Shown here piece by piece: positions 1 to 25,216 of a stretch of 64,000 bases of DNA. The notes under the pieces are model-generated. The model had not been told where the DNA came from. It worked only from the letters and a program-made list of their open reading frames with translations, and made no database searches. Position 1 is the first letter of the stretch; every line of letters begins with the position of its first letter. A program made the translations under genes and the position numbers. Source of the DNA: Brugia malayi (taxonomy: Eukaryota; Nematoda; Chromadorea; Rhabditida; Onchocercidae); contig NW_025062479.1 in NCBI RefSeq assembly GCF_000002995.4, forward strand, positions 17,604,721 through 17,668,720, written 5' to 3'.

Positions 1-73
1 ACAGATACTAGCCACTAACTGCATGTCTTTTAAAGGTTAAAATAAATTTTTTCCCTTGTAAAAAATTTTTCAG

Positions 74-298
74 GATCAGCAGTCATTGGTTGTTGATGCT
101 CTGAATGTTTTATATACAGGAATTAATAATATAAGATCAAGGTATGGGATTGACGAAGTGTTGCAGAAATCGTTGAATATATTTGCTAATGTGCTGCTTA
201 TTGTGCGAAAAGGTGGTGACACGAATCGTGTATGGAATGAACATGATAAGTTCTATAACTCTCGCTTGTCAGCATTCTTCTGCCACAGGATGTATATG

Positions 299-337
<39 letters not shown>

Positions 338-1048
338 GAAAACTCAGCTAAATAGTTTTGTTCTAATCTTCAGGAAACTTACTTATTGCTCAGATTGAAG
401 GGTTGACAAAACTTACTTATTAGTAAAATTTATATTAACCATGCAGTAGCTTCTAGAAATTATATCGGCCATGTATATAGTTGTGATGTTCCGTTATTTT
501 TTTTAGTCATTTAGAATAGTTGATGCTTAAGTATCAATAGAAATTCCCAATTTTGAGGATCATATGAGTAATTTTAAGTGACTCATCGCGACTTTCTTTC
601 AGGAGTAGCGATGACTTATTTGTACTGTTAGCAGTTATGGAACTTGGAAGAAATGCTTTCTTTTTGACAAACGACTTCTTTATGAATCATCGCAATATGT
701 TAACTACGTCGGGTCAATCATTGTTCGACAAGTGGGTAGAGAAAAGAGCTGTACGCTTGGATGATAAAGATATAATTGTGAGTTTGTAGTTATTTGAATA
801 AGCTTTTCTTTTCAAAACATTTATGTTTATCACTAAATGATGTCGGTGCTCCTTTCTCGTCAGTTGGTTTTAACTGATAGGCATTTTATTCTGATATGAA
901 AGGGTGTGATAAGATAAATGATAAGATAAAATGTAGAATTTTATCTTCTTTTCTCTGATCTTATATCTGAATTCAGTTTATTCCAGATGCCTTCGAAATT
1001 TGCTTCTTACGCTCAAAAGACAGAAAATGGATACCATATTCCCGTTAA
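74..1048 (+). CDS. PRORP: PRORP-type protein-only RNase P, 3' end (partial)
   Basis: The last three exons of a mitochondrial RNase P catalytic subunit (PRORP/MRPP3), which cleaves 5' leaders from precursor tRNAs. Exons 74-291, 603-777 and 977-1048 join in frame and end at TAA 1046-1048. The first exon enters through a TTTCAG acceptor, so the start and the PPR half lie left of the window. The visible part is the NYN metallonuclease domain: VVDALNV holds the first catalytic Asp, SSDDLFVLL the adjacent Asp pair, and TNDFFMNH the fourth. The protein ends in KDRKWIPYSR, matching the family's WHIPY-type C-terminus. All four expected metal-binding Asp residues are present, so it looks active. The intron after the first exon starts with GTATATG and runs directly into a long poly-T/poly-A stretch. 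VPS45 starts about 720 bp downstream on the same strand. Family assignment is firm; exon edges are inferred. Confidence 0.9.
299..337. repeat. T(26)A(13) homopolymer run in PRORP intron
   Basis: An uninterrupted run of T followed directly by A, a few bases downstream of the intron donor at 292. It is low complexity and prone to length error in sequencing. Confidence 0.9.
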
Positions 1049-1770
1049 AACAATTAACAAATCGATTGCCTTACATTCGTTCCTTTGCGTCCGAAAAAAA
1101 CATCCAATAAGGCATTATTGAATGTTTGTGCATATCCTTGCATGTAGAGTTTCAGTCTTAGTTATGCGATGTGACAGCTCACTAGTATTTCCACATTTTT
1201 GTAAAAAATTTGAAGTTATGTCAAGTGAGTTTCAAGGATCGAAAGATTGATTTTGTTGTTTATGAATTGTGTAATTTATTATCATGGTATGACATCGTCT
1301 GGCAAAATTATTGAGAGTTCTTCATCTTGAATGTAAATAAAGCTCATTTGCTACATACTCCTGTAGTATTCTGTGTTCAAGTGCTATCTTTTCAATATCA
1401 TATAATTTAGAAGAACGATAAATGATTCGTAAACATTCAGCTATTAAAAACGTTAATAGAAGGAATTGGAATTAATTAAATGTTTGTATTTCTAATATCT
1501 TGTTACTGACTCTTTAAAATAGTATAGCTTAAATTAGAAATCGTGACCACTCGTTGAAGAAACTTTTCGCATCTACTTGAAGTTTGTATCGTTTTTGCTT
1601 TGTATGATTTAAATATTAATTTTAAAAATAGATTTCTTCCTAAGATTTTCTAAGCAAAAGCTGAATGGCATGAAGTCTTTATGTTTGGATAACAGATCCT
1701 TCTTTTCAGGAATGTTATAGAGAAATAAGGAGATTTGGGAGGGCAGAAAATAGCAGGGAACGGAAGTACA
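1049..1770. other. PRORP-VPS45 intergenic region
   Basis: No coding exon is seen. AATAAA at 1336-1341 is a likely polyadenylation signal for PRORP, 288 nt after its stop. A pyrimidine-rich TTCTTTTCAG precedes the VPS45 start and could be a spliced-leader acceptor, but this is inference. Confidence 0.6.
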
Positions 1771-4032
1771 ATGGATGTTGTCACGGCTACTCAACAGTAC
1801 ATATCGGAAATGATCCGGCTGGCTGGTCCTGGCATGAAAGTGATGATGATGGATAAATGCACGGTAATTTTATACATTTTCAGTCATAATGATGTGAAAT
1901 AGAGTAGTGGAGCATGTATTGATTCCTAGAACTTCTATAAGACGTTATTTGCGGAGGATTATCAGTACTACTTTATGTAGGATGATAATCTCACCAAAGG
2001 TTCTAGCAGGAAATAAAATGTTATGAGGAAAGCCCTGAGAGTTCTGTGATAGTTTACTTCTTTGGGGGATTTGTTGAGGAGAAAATATTGACATATCTTA
2101 GACATATACAGAGAAAGTTATGGCATGAAATAGGAAAGCGAAAGAACATTTTACTTAAATGTGGAAAATTCAAATGAATTATGCGGTTTACCCATTGGAA
2201 GCATATTCATAATAACATTTCCCATTCCAATTTATTCGATATATTCGTATCTAGACCAGTGCTGTATCATGCGTTTATGCACAAAGCGATATGATGCAGA
2301 AAGAAGTGTATTTGTTTGAACGCATCGATTCTATTGCTTTGAGGTATGCCAACCTTGGCTGTGTCATTTTTTCCTTATCTTAAACTTTTTATAATGCAAA
2401 GCTTAATTCTTGACTAAAAATTTCAGAGAGCCAATAAAGTACCTCAAATGTATAACATTTTTACGACCTACCACAGAAAACATTCACCTATTAGCTGATG
2501 AGTTGCGATTTCCGAAATATGGCCAATATTATATATGTAAGTTCACTTATTAGTGGAATCCCCCTTACATAATTCGAGTGATCGTGGTGATTCCTGCGTT
2601 AGATTTGGGGAATTTTTTTAATCATTTTAATTAAAATTTCATTCCAGATTTTTGTAACATCATTAGCAAAACTGACGTCAAAGCACTGGCGGAGGCGGAT
2701 GACCAAGAAACGGTATAATATTTATAAATTTCATCATTTTTACCTTTGAAACAATTTTACTGTATATTTTAGAATGCTAAATTTTCTAGCTTGTTTTTCA
2801 AAATACCATAACTTTTTTTGCGACAGTGAGGTTAAGACATACAATCTTCAGGTTAATAAATAATTTCTTCATTAATTTGACAAGTTTTTTATTCTTTTAT
2901 GACACCAGTTTTTACACGACATTTGAATTCCATGAGATTTGACTTTTTCAGGTCCGTGAAATGCATGAATTCTTCATGGATGGCGTTCCTTTGTGTCCGC
3001 ATCTTCTGTCATTAAATATTCTTCATAGCTATGACTCATCTTTCTCTGTTTTGACACCAGTTTTTACGCGAGCTCTAAATTCAATCATTGCCACACTACT
3101 GGCATTAAAAAAGAAACCCGAAATACGGTATAACCCAGTTTTTTTTTTTTTTTCTTTTTCTTTTTTACTCTTACTACGTTAATGAACGGATAGGTGCACA
3201 ACTTATCGTGTAAACAATCGATGAATAAGGGAAAGATATAAAACTGAAGCCGACATAAATAGTTTAAATTGCAAAATGTGGACAATTTTCGATTTTGTAA
3301 CATATTTCAGTTTTATTCAGTTCAAGTTTTCTTGAAAATACGAAATTTAATCATTGGTTTGTATGTAATATAAACTCATAACTTTGTTTTGTGTGATACC
3401 GAAATTTTAAAATATGCCATTTTAGATATCAAAAGTCAAACAAAGATAGCAAATTGTTGGCTGAAGAAGTTGCCAAGGCAATCGCTCGCGAAGAAAGCTT
3501 ATTTGAAAATGCCAAAGCCGACACAGTTTTATTAATAATCGATCGAAGTGAAGATCCAGTAACTCCTCTGCTGAACCAGTGGACCTATGAAGCTATGGTA
3601 TTGTTAAACTGACCTGATTTTCGTCACTTTTTTAATTTGTTGTGTTATGTTGCGACATTTGCACATTTATTTCATTTACATTCTGAATAGAGGCATTTTG
3701 CGTTATCTTCCGTCATACCAATATTTCAGGTCCATGAACTTGTGGGTATCAACAACCATCGCGTTAATATAAATACGGCTTCGAATACCGGTGCTTTAAT
3801 ACTTTCACCTCTTCATGATCCGTTTTACTCGAAGGTGTGAAAGTTCATATGACAAATTAAACTTTGTGCTTCAAAACCTCATGTACACTATCCCCTTTTT
3901 AAAAAATACCAGTCCGCTATGTTCACCAGTTAAACCAAAATCAAGCTTGGATGATGTTTATGGTCGCAAAATGTATAAGCTTAACACAGTTTTTCGTAAT
4001 CTTAAAGTAGTTTAATTTGTCTGGTGCAGTGA

Positions 4033-4089
<57 letters not shown>

Positions 4090-6304
4090 TCGTATTAGTG
4101 AGTACTTAGCTAGAAATTAAGCTATTTAGTAATGCAGCTATGAATCAAGCTCTATTTATTAACGGAGAAAATATAATATGTTATCTTAGAAGTTGAAGTG
4201 ATAGTATTTTGCAAAACAAAACAATTCTAGACTTATGCCTACAATTTTCTTTCCAGAACATGTATGCAAATTTTGGTGAGATTGGGCAGAATATCAAAGA
4301 GTTGATAACAGAATTTCAACGAAAATCACAAACCAATCAAAAACTTGAGTCAGTTGCTGATATGAAAAGCTTTGTTGAACAGTATCCGCAATTCAAAAAG
4401 ATTTCCGGTAAACGAGATGTGATTTAATAGTCTAACAAATTGCTGGTTTCCTTTTTCAATCTTTTTTTCTTTTTTGTTTTTATTTCTAGAGACAAACACG
4501 AATGCATCTATTTTCTTTTGTGCACTGGAGTAGAGCTGCGAGATGTGGTATTTTTTATTTAAGAATTTAGGGTTGAAATTCTTCAAAAAATGAGCTGCAT
4601 GTAGTACATTAACACGGTGCAGTTTCTTTTAGTGCTTTTTTATATGAAGGACAGTATATGGGACTGTTCAGCAGAAAAGTCATCCTCGGAAAATCAAATA
4701 CACAAGTTAACTTTGATTACTTATTCAGATTGAAGAAACTAAAAACATACTTTCATGTTGAAAAATATTTTTGCTGAAATAAGTTAATTTTCAGGTACCG
4801 TTACCAAACATTTAACAGTACTTGGTGAGTTGTCAAAACTAGTAGCTACTCGGAATTTGCTTGAAATTTCTGAGGTAGAACAACAAATCGCAAGTGGTGG
4901 TGAGCATTCACATTGCCTGGTTAATGTTCGACGCCTTTTGCAGCATGAACAAACAACGGATCTCGTAACCCTTTCTTTGTTTTAACTTTTTTTTAAAAAA
5001 AAAAATTTCTATATGGCTTTGTTTGTATTTTATTCGAAAACAATTTTGAAGAATTATATAGTTATATGTAGTCATAAAAACCAACGCTTCTTTAAAAACT
5101 TTAAAGTTCAAAGGTGTGTGTGTGTAGATAGAGTTTAATTTACCTTTTCCTATGGAAAGTGTAGAGAAATTCTGGTAATGCTTCTCTTTGTGACATTATA
5201 CATTGCCATTGAGGATGCAACAAGACTAGTGATGTTGTACGCTCTGCGATTCGAGAATCATGCGAATAGCGACATTCACGGCTTAGTGCAATTGTTAAGA
5301 CGGAAAGGTGTGAGCAGTCAAAATATTAAGGTAAATATATATATTCAGAAAGAAACTTTCATTGTTCTTAAAAAATTATGCTTTTCTTAATTATAATCAG
5401 CAGCCATACGATTGATAATCATATAGTGATAATTTTGTGAGAAGTAGAGTTTCAGAAGGGAGCAACATGAAATTTTATGGAATTTTTGCCTTTTGTAACA
5501 GATCTTTTTCCATTTTCTCATTAAAGTCAAAATGAAATTTCGATTAATAATATATGAGTGCATACAAGTCACATATTATTAGTACAGGTAATAAGAGCTG
5601 TTCTGGATTTCGGCGGTTCAGCTCGCCGGCAAAATGATCTTTTTGGTGGCACAGCAATAGCAATGACTAAACGTTTCATCAAAGGTTTAAAAGGAGTTGA
5701 AAATGTTTATACACGGCATGAACCGTATATTACTGAATTAATCGATTCACTATCCAGGAGTCGTCTCTCTGATACAGCTTACCCCTATGTACTACCACCA
5801 CTATCGTTGGTTCTTTCTGTTTAATATTTCCAAATTAATTTATTGAATGTTATAGCATTGACATGATGTTTCTAATTTGAAATTTACGAGAATTAATTCA
5901 TGTTTATATAATACTAGATTAAAATTATTAAAATTTAAATAGTTCCTTTCTTCATTATTTGGTTCCTTGCTGATTATGCTGAAGATTATAAGTTAATTTA
6001 AAATAAAATCCGACAATCCGACTAAGCAGATTATGAAACCATGATCATTTCTGTCAAATCCAAAATATCTTTTAAGTGGTTCTAAGCGGTTGAACATTTT
6101 ATTAAGAATGCCTACGAATAATTTTAAAAATAAATAATTGAAATTTCGAGGAATCGTATCGATAATATAATTCTGTTTCTCATCGGTGGTGCTACTTATG
6201 AAGAATCACGGGCGGTGTACATGGGAAATCAACGTGGAAAAACTTCGTCTGGTCCATCGAATGCCATTCTTCTTTCTACTGCAATGCTTAATTCCACTAG
6301 GTGA
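1771..6304 (+). CDS. VPS45: VPS45, Sec1/Munc18-family vesicle fusion regulator
   Basis: VPS45 binds syntaxin-type SNAREs and controls fusion at the trans-Golgi and early endosome. Twelve exons give about 539 residues (human about 570): 1771-1863, 2255-2343, 2427-2536, 2648-2712, 2952-3127, 3426-3597, 3730-3834, 4257-4407, 4795-4964, 5214-5330, 5588-5805, 6151-6304. All phases agree. The start ([26 protein letters not shown]) matches the family N-terminus. Diagnostic stretches follow in order: [32 protein letters not shown] (the SM-family signature), [44 protein letters not shown] and [14 protein letters not shown] near the end. The last donor (GTTGG at 5806) is poor but is the only one that restores the conserved [13 protein letters not shown] join. 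AATAAA at 6745-6750 may end the transcript. Identity is very secure; the 5213 acceptor and 5805 donor are the weakest edges. Confidence 0.95.
4036..4087. repeat. (AT)n microsatellite in VPS45 intron
   Basis: About 52 bp of perfect AT dinucleotide repeat, in the intron between the exons ending at 3834 and starting at 4257. Confidence 0.95.
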
Positions 6305-8540
6305 ACTTATCTCTATAATGTTTGAGTGCTGAAGTTCAGCTGTAATATCACTTTTCCTATTATTCTTTCTCTTTCGATGAAAATCAGGTGAATCCAGCAT
6401 AAAGTTTTGTTCGTAACTTATAGCAATACAAGCTATGAAATTTGCTTGCTTTATATATCTTCATCTTAAGAACTTACACTTAACATATGGTCATCATTTG
6501 CTTATGTTATTCCTTCAGATCGTTGAGAAAACTTTTATGGGAAAATGTTTAAAACTTTTCACCAAATGCTTTCAGTTTTATTGAAGAACTTCTGGTGGCT
6601 GCAACAATCGGGTGAACGGCCTAATGTAGTGTAACAAAAACTGTGATTAAAATGATACTTATTGTAGCTGTCGATGTATAATGGATGATGTTCCAATTGT
6701 CTCATTCACCTATTTCAGTTGTTCTTGTATTTACTGCGAATTGAAATAAAGGTAATTCATGACTGTTTGCAATTTAAAAATTAAAACAAGGGAATTGTCC
6801 AGAATGAGTTATATGTAATAAATGGTTGAATACTTCTAGTATCTTAAATTGACAGAACCTTTTAACTATGTCCAAACAAGTACCTCATCGAGTGGGACGA
6901 GGTGGTCGCCGTAATCTAGTCAGAGTGGCACAAACATGTCATCGGCTTTTAATGATATCGGTGGATGTGGGTTTTGTTGTATCGTTGAGTCCGTTTTAAA
7001 GTGCTTGTATTATGAGCATGTTAAGATGTGGGTGGAGTAGGTCACCGGTTTTGCAAATTAGCTAACAGTCGAGGTTGTTGGGATTATCTTTGCAGCGCAA
7101 TTATACTGTATTCATAGTTCTTAAGAAAAAGTTTTGGTTTCAAAACATTTAGTTGTTTGCTTACCTCTTTCAAAATGAATAAAACTTTTTAATTTATCCC
7201 GGTTTAAAATAGCCATTTTACTGCGAATATTGGAAGCGGGCCAATATCTAGTAGTGTTTTGGTTTTAATCGTAAGGTCAAGCGTTAATAACTCACCAGTA
7301 CATACTTCAGCAAGATTCCTTTAAGTGTAACTATTATAGTGTTTCAAGCTTATATATAAATGCTGCCAGATCCTGTACGGACGTTATAGTTAATAATCAC
7401 GACTCTCTTCATTCAAATTATTGAAAATATTTATCGCTGATGGGATCGTTCGATTACTGGCAGCTTATATGTGACAATCGATCTTTGTAAACCAAGCGGT
7501 TAATACTTTTACTGTCTGTCTTTTCAGTTTAGACTCTTTAAACTCCTGATAAATTTCAATTTAGACTTCGGTAAAGAGGATCAGATCTCTTAGGAAGCAA
7601 AAACGAAGTAATTATTAGTCGAAACAGATTGCCCCCGATTCAGTTTACTTATAAAATTATTTCCATTTTACGATATGGAAAATAAAGTGCGGTAGCTTTG
7701 TAGGATAGTAAATGGACTCTGGAGAAAGAAAAGCCGACAAGTTCGTTGAACTTTCGTTGAGCCAGTAATTAGATGTGCGATGTTCTCGAAATCTTTCGGC
7801 TTGATTTTTTTTTACTTCCTAAACTGGAATATTGTGAACCGCGTATGTATGAATGTTAGTGTTGGCTGGTTTAATTTGAAGCAATGGTTTACATCCCTTA
7901 ACTATGAGTTTTGTTGTGGAGGCCTATTCGTTATAATATATGACATGCAATGACACCATTGGTGAGACATTTGTACCAATGGTGTAGTAATTCCATGATA
8001 TGGAGAGATATTTCGAAGTGGGATGAAATACTGTCGAGCTAACAAACGGCTTATAGCAACTGATCTGATCATTCAGTGATAAGTTATTATTGCTATACTC
8101 TTCGGTAATAGGTCATAACCCGCTAAACAGTGAGATCATCCTTATGCGTATCTGATATCCGCAGTTGTAGTGGTTTACCGACTTCGGATGGAAGGTTTTT
8201 GAAGAATATTTGGGTTAATTTCAGATTGTAGTTTTGGAAATGTCGACTGCTTGCTCTTCTTGGACTTTTTTATGAATTAGGGACTGGCTACCGACTGTAA
8301 CAAGGAATGGTGAATACAAAGGAAAGATCGTTCACTGATTTTGTTTTTTTTTTTGTCTTCTTCCGTCTACGTATTACATACCCTGTCTCTTTCAAGAGTT
8401 AACACGTTTACATGACGAATCCAGCCCTTGGGTATACACCCCAGAATCTGATCAGTTTGAGATAGCCTCAGCATCCTTATGAGTTATTGTGCGGATGGTG
8501 GTCGTTTAATATCGAATGGCAGGCTGACTGGCTGATTTCT

Positions 8541-8592
8541 GTGTTTGTGTGTGTGTATATGTATGTATGTGTGTATGTGTATGTAGTATGTT
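8541..8592. repeat. Imperfect (TG)n/(TATG)n microsatellite
   Basis: Interrupted TG, TATG and TGTATG units on the plus strand. Confidence 0.8.
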
Positions 8593-8991
8593 TGTTTGTA
8601 TATCTGGCATAAGGGGAAGAAGGGAGAGTGGTAAGAGTTGTACGGCATGTCACATAGTTAAAGAAAGGGTATGCGGCGCAGCTTCAAGACGCAGTCGTTC
8701 CGCCCTGATGTCTTCTATCTGGTGATCGCTTGCTCCTCTCCTATATGGCGAAGTCCGTCGTACCTCTCCCATTTGTCTCTCTCACAAGGAAAGTAGGTTA
8801 GGCGAACAGTAAGACAGAGAAGAACGAGACGGAGTCGAAAAGTCCGCCGTGGCAGCTGATGTCCACGATGGCGAGGAACGAGGAGGTTGAAAGGTCGAGT
8901 AGACAAAAGCCACGATGTCCATGAGGGGGAGGAACTGCCGTAGTTGCTTCAGTGGCCGATATTTACCATCAATTTAGAGGTGTGGCGGCTG

Positions 8992-9065
8992 GTGTGTGTG
9001 TGTGTGTGTATGTGTATGTGTGTGTGCGTGTGTGTGTGTGTCTGTGCCCGTAACTGTATGTCTGT
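8992..9065. repeat. Imperfect (TG)n microsatellite
   Basis: About 70 bp of TG repeat with C and A interruptions. The short Cys/Val-rich reading frame across it is a by-product of the repeat. Confidence 0.85.
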
Positions 9066-10927
9066 GTAGTGATGACATAGAGGGAAGAGAAGTCGAGAAT
9101 AGCATCTGTTCATGCTTCAACACGCTCAGCTCATCACTACACCTATCTTTCCACCCGTTCCCCGCTCATATAGATCTATTCCCGTTCACAGGTCGCCATC
9201 CTTAAATCAACCCCTCCAAACCCATCAGCCCCGTGTTGGCTGTTGCACGTGTTCGTATACTTGTATGATATGCCCTTGGTTGTTTTGTTGCAGGTTTTGT
9301 TCGGGTTACTACTCCGTACGGTTAAATCTTTATGCAACTTGACTTCGTCAAATGGGAATAAATATGAAGCAAGTTCGAATCTGAAATCTTGCTTGTATAT
9401 CGAACCGATAAGTCTCTTTGTGATTGTTATTCTTTTAACAGTAAATCATCCTATTATACTTACTGTTTCTTCCGACTTACAGTATTTGAAGATAGCGCAT
9501 TGAAGATGAAGATAGCGCATATATTTTATATTTCGAATGATAGTGCTTATGTTGCTTGTAGTCCAATTGTTATTTTTTTGTAGCTTCTAAAATTATAAGG
9601 TTACAGTATATCAATAAGGTTATATAATTTTACAACATGTTATTAATATGACATGAGATGAAACGCCTTGAAGACATGAAATTGATCATTTTTCTGTACG
9701 TCGCTGATTTCATTTAGAAAAGAATGCTGGCAGTATTGAGTTGCTCATAAATGCTGTGTACGTAACACTTTATACTTAAGACTGATAAACTATTTGATAG
9801 GCTGTTTCATTTTCATTATTACCTGGTTGAACCATTTCATTTTTGAAGTGATGAAACGGTAATCTGATAGTGGGCAGCAGTTTCTGCTTCATGAATTCAG
9901 AAAACGGTGTGTATGCATGCATTAATCGATTTATATTTGTTTGATGAAAAAGAAGCTAGTGATTTGAATACATATGGATTTTAATAAACAAATTTGTAGT
10001 TTGCTTTCGAAATCAAAAAATATACGTAGTAGGTGCGGATTGATCTTTCATTTTAAATTTTTCTATTATTTGGCTTGTTTTATCCTCCAAGAAGATTTGA
10101 TTTTGTCAGCTATACTTATTTGTTAATATTAGTAAATTTCATGATTTTAAATGAGATAAACTTTGTATTCTTTATATGAAGGCTTTTGTTTAATATAGTT
10201 GAATGGAAGTAGATGGAAAGTTAGGAATAAAATCGAATGAATTGCATGTGATTATGTGATGGAATTGTTGCTTATCGGTTTTGCAATGTTCGATTTGCAG
10301 TTAGAAATATATCGGAAGCTCTAAAGGTTTTACTTGCAGATTGGAAAAAGTCTATAATCCGGTGGTGGCGATCTCTGCTTAATTTTGCTCTATTATATTT
10401 GGTCATTGAAATTAATTGGTATCAGTATATAAACACTCATTGAACTCATACGTACTGTACGTACGTCATCCTTTTTTTTTTAGAGTGAGTTATTTGTTTC
10501 TATTATCTTTATGAATTCTGCCTACACCAACAATAAATAAATTTTAAAATAATTTAAAAATTAAAATGACTATAAAATCTACTAGAAGTTAGTTTTTTAT
10601 TTGGAATTACTCTTCGACTTAGCAAATTTATGTTGAGTTTTAAGACAAGGTTTCTGATTTAAAGATTTCCGATACAATATGCAGCTGTGAGATAAAATCC
10701 GCGGTTTCAAGAATCCATGCTCTAATACCCTTTCAAATCCTGGACTTTTAGACCTAATGTATTTCAGGTTTTTCATTTAGCGTAGTTCTTAAGGTAACAT
10801 ATCCTTTTTACTACACTTCTTTAACTTAATTCGTATTCTAGGTTGTCAAGTTTCCCACAGTCACGATTCTTCCCTCTACGTATTCCGTTGTTTTTGATTC
10901 TATCTTGTTACATTTATATAATTCTGG

Positions 10928-23273
<12,346 letters not shown>

Positions 23274-25216
23274 ATGTTTCCTTCCAAGTAAAAGTTGAAA
23301 ACAATGAATTTTGAGTATGCTAGGTAACAGTTTCCAGTTTATATACTATTGTTGCTCCCCTAAAGTGCATTGCTGTTTGGCCATGTTTTCTTTTTTCCGT
23401 TACTGCAAAAAGGGGAGCTGGAAACTGAAATCGATTTCTTACAAATGTTTTCTTATTTGGTTACTTTGCATTTATATGTCCATCCTTCTGTCTTTTTCTC
23501 ACTGAGAATTTCGTCAGCTTATCTACGAAAAATGTTCTTCCGACCATAAAGTGTTAATGTTCGCTGAGAAAGGATTTACTGTCTGTAACCTTTTCAAAGT
23601 TTGTTACAAAATTATCAGCAAGATATGTTTCTGACATTTTGCTTTTGAATATTTTGAGAAATTGTAGTTGGAACAGAAAGACTTTCGGTATAGAGTTACC
23701 ACTGACCAGGTAATACGTCAATAAAGTTATCAACTGATGGATATTAAATAACTTTCTGAATTCGCACTTTACAGCACTTTTTCATTCTTACCACTTTTTT
23801 TCATTTATGATTAGTTATGCTATATCGTTAATCGTGCTGTTGCATTGTATGGTTATAATATGTTAATCTTTGTAATTCTGAGATATGTTTTCAAATTATC
23901 TACAATCATTTATTTGTTCATAATGTTTTCCTACAAATTTTCTTTTTTTTCGCACTTTTTTACATCGACTTATAAATAGCAGCAGCAACAACAATAGTAG
24001 GAAATAGCTAGTATGGTTTTCTACTGTATTTTCTATTTATTTTTCCCATAATGTTTAAGGCTTGTAAATTGGCATTTCGTCACGTAGAAGATACATCCAA
24101 CGCTTCGTTGAACAAACAGCTCATGATAATAAATCATTAATTGTCAAGGGTATGCTTGTGCGTATGTAGTTTCAGAGAAGTTGTGATATATTGTGAAGTC
24201 TTAAAATCGAAAATACCGAAGGTTATTTATATTTGAAAATGTGCAAAATCAGTTTATTTGGCTTTCTTCGAGGATGTGTGTCACGAAATTAGTTGTGCTT
24301 ATTATTTGCGAACACTGCATAGCTTTATTTATTAGCCATTTACACACCTTGAAATGACATTACAGTTGCTTGTTGGAAGTACAGGAGAAAGAGCCATTAT
24401 CTAGATCGAACGTTAATCATAATTATTTGTAATAGACATTTTGATAAAATGTATTTCGTTTGACTTGTGGTTTTTTTTACCTAATTGTGTTTCGAATCTT
24501 TCCTCTTTTCTGTTTAAGAATTTTCTGTCAGATGTTGCATGATTTCCTATTCATTATTTTCCTTGCAGTTTATCTGATTCACGAAGTTGTATTTCTGTTT
24601 CGTAACTTTCAGAAAAAATTTTTTGCCAATAAGGTGTCGCACGATGCTGTCGTTGTCTCTTACTGCTTGTAAATCGGTTCAACCCGTCAATTTATTCTTA
24701 GAACTTATTTGAATCAATATATTTTTGCCATCCTTGAATTTCGGTGTTTCAGTTAAACAAGAAGGAACAAAAATTCATATTCATGCAGTATTATTCAGAC
24801 TGCTTGTTTACCTTCCCTTAAAACCAATAATTTTTACTTACAGTTGTTACCATTTTGTATTGCCAGGTGTATCATTGCTTTCAGAGTCGTGATGGGTTGT
24901 TTTACTGTCTATTAACTGCTTCTGCAAGAATGTGATTAAGGGAGAGAGAGAGAGGGGGAAGTGGGTCATTACATGAGCTAGTGGAAAGTGCAGTTTGTTA
25001 AATAGTTTTTGAAATAAAATGTTTTCTTGGAAATAAAGCAGTAGGTAATAGGAGTGATTAGACATTGCATATAATTGAATAATATATTGAATGTTTAGTA
25101 ATTTTGTCATTTCCGTTTATCTATTAAAGTTATCCGTGGAGAATATTACAGTCAGAACGTTTTAAAAATATTCTAGGTTAGGATTGAAAAAGGTTCTGTT
25201 TGTGTTAGCGACAGTG
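23274..25216. other. PRRC2-ORC5 intergenic region
   Basis: This probably holds the PRRC2 3' UTR; AATAAA occurs at 23720-23725. A short GA-rich stretch lies near 24940-24960. No exon is supported; the hydrophobic reading frame at 24460-24672 has low-complexity composition and no family resemblance. Confidence 0.55.

Larger units (their letters stand above)
6305..10927. other. VPS45-PRRC2 intergenic region, 4.6 kb
   Basis: No exon could be supported on either strand. Contents: VPS45 3' UTR with AATAAA at 6745-6750; a 43-codon ATG reading frame near 6870-7000 with no recognisable similarity; and a GC-richer, purine/pyrimidine-skewed stretch at about 8640-9250 with TG repeats at both ends. The last may be a distal promoter or a non-coding 5' exon of PRRC2. 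Immediately upstream of PRRC2 the DNA is AT-rich without a visible TATA box. Confidence 0.5.

Noticed and set aside
3085..3303. Minus-strand frame across VPS45
   Set aside because: It overlaps a well-supported plus-strand exon and a poly-T tract; it is a shadow frame.
6870..7000. 43-codon ATG frame, RGG-like (HRVGRGGRRN)
   Set aside because: No splice context, no family match and a length expected by chance.
8996..9205. Cys/Val-rich reading frame
   Set aside because: It is the translation of a TG microsatellite.
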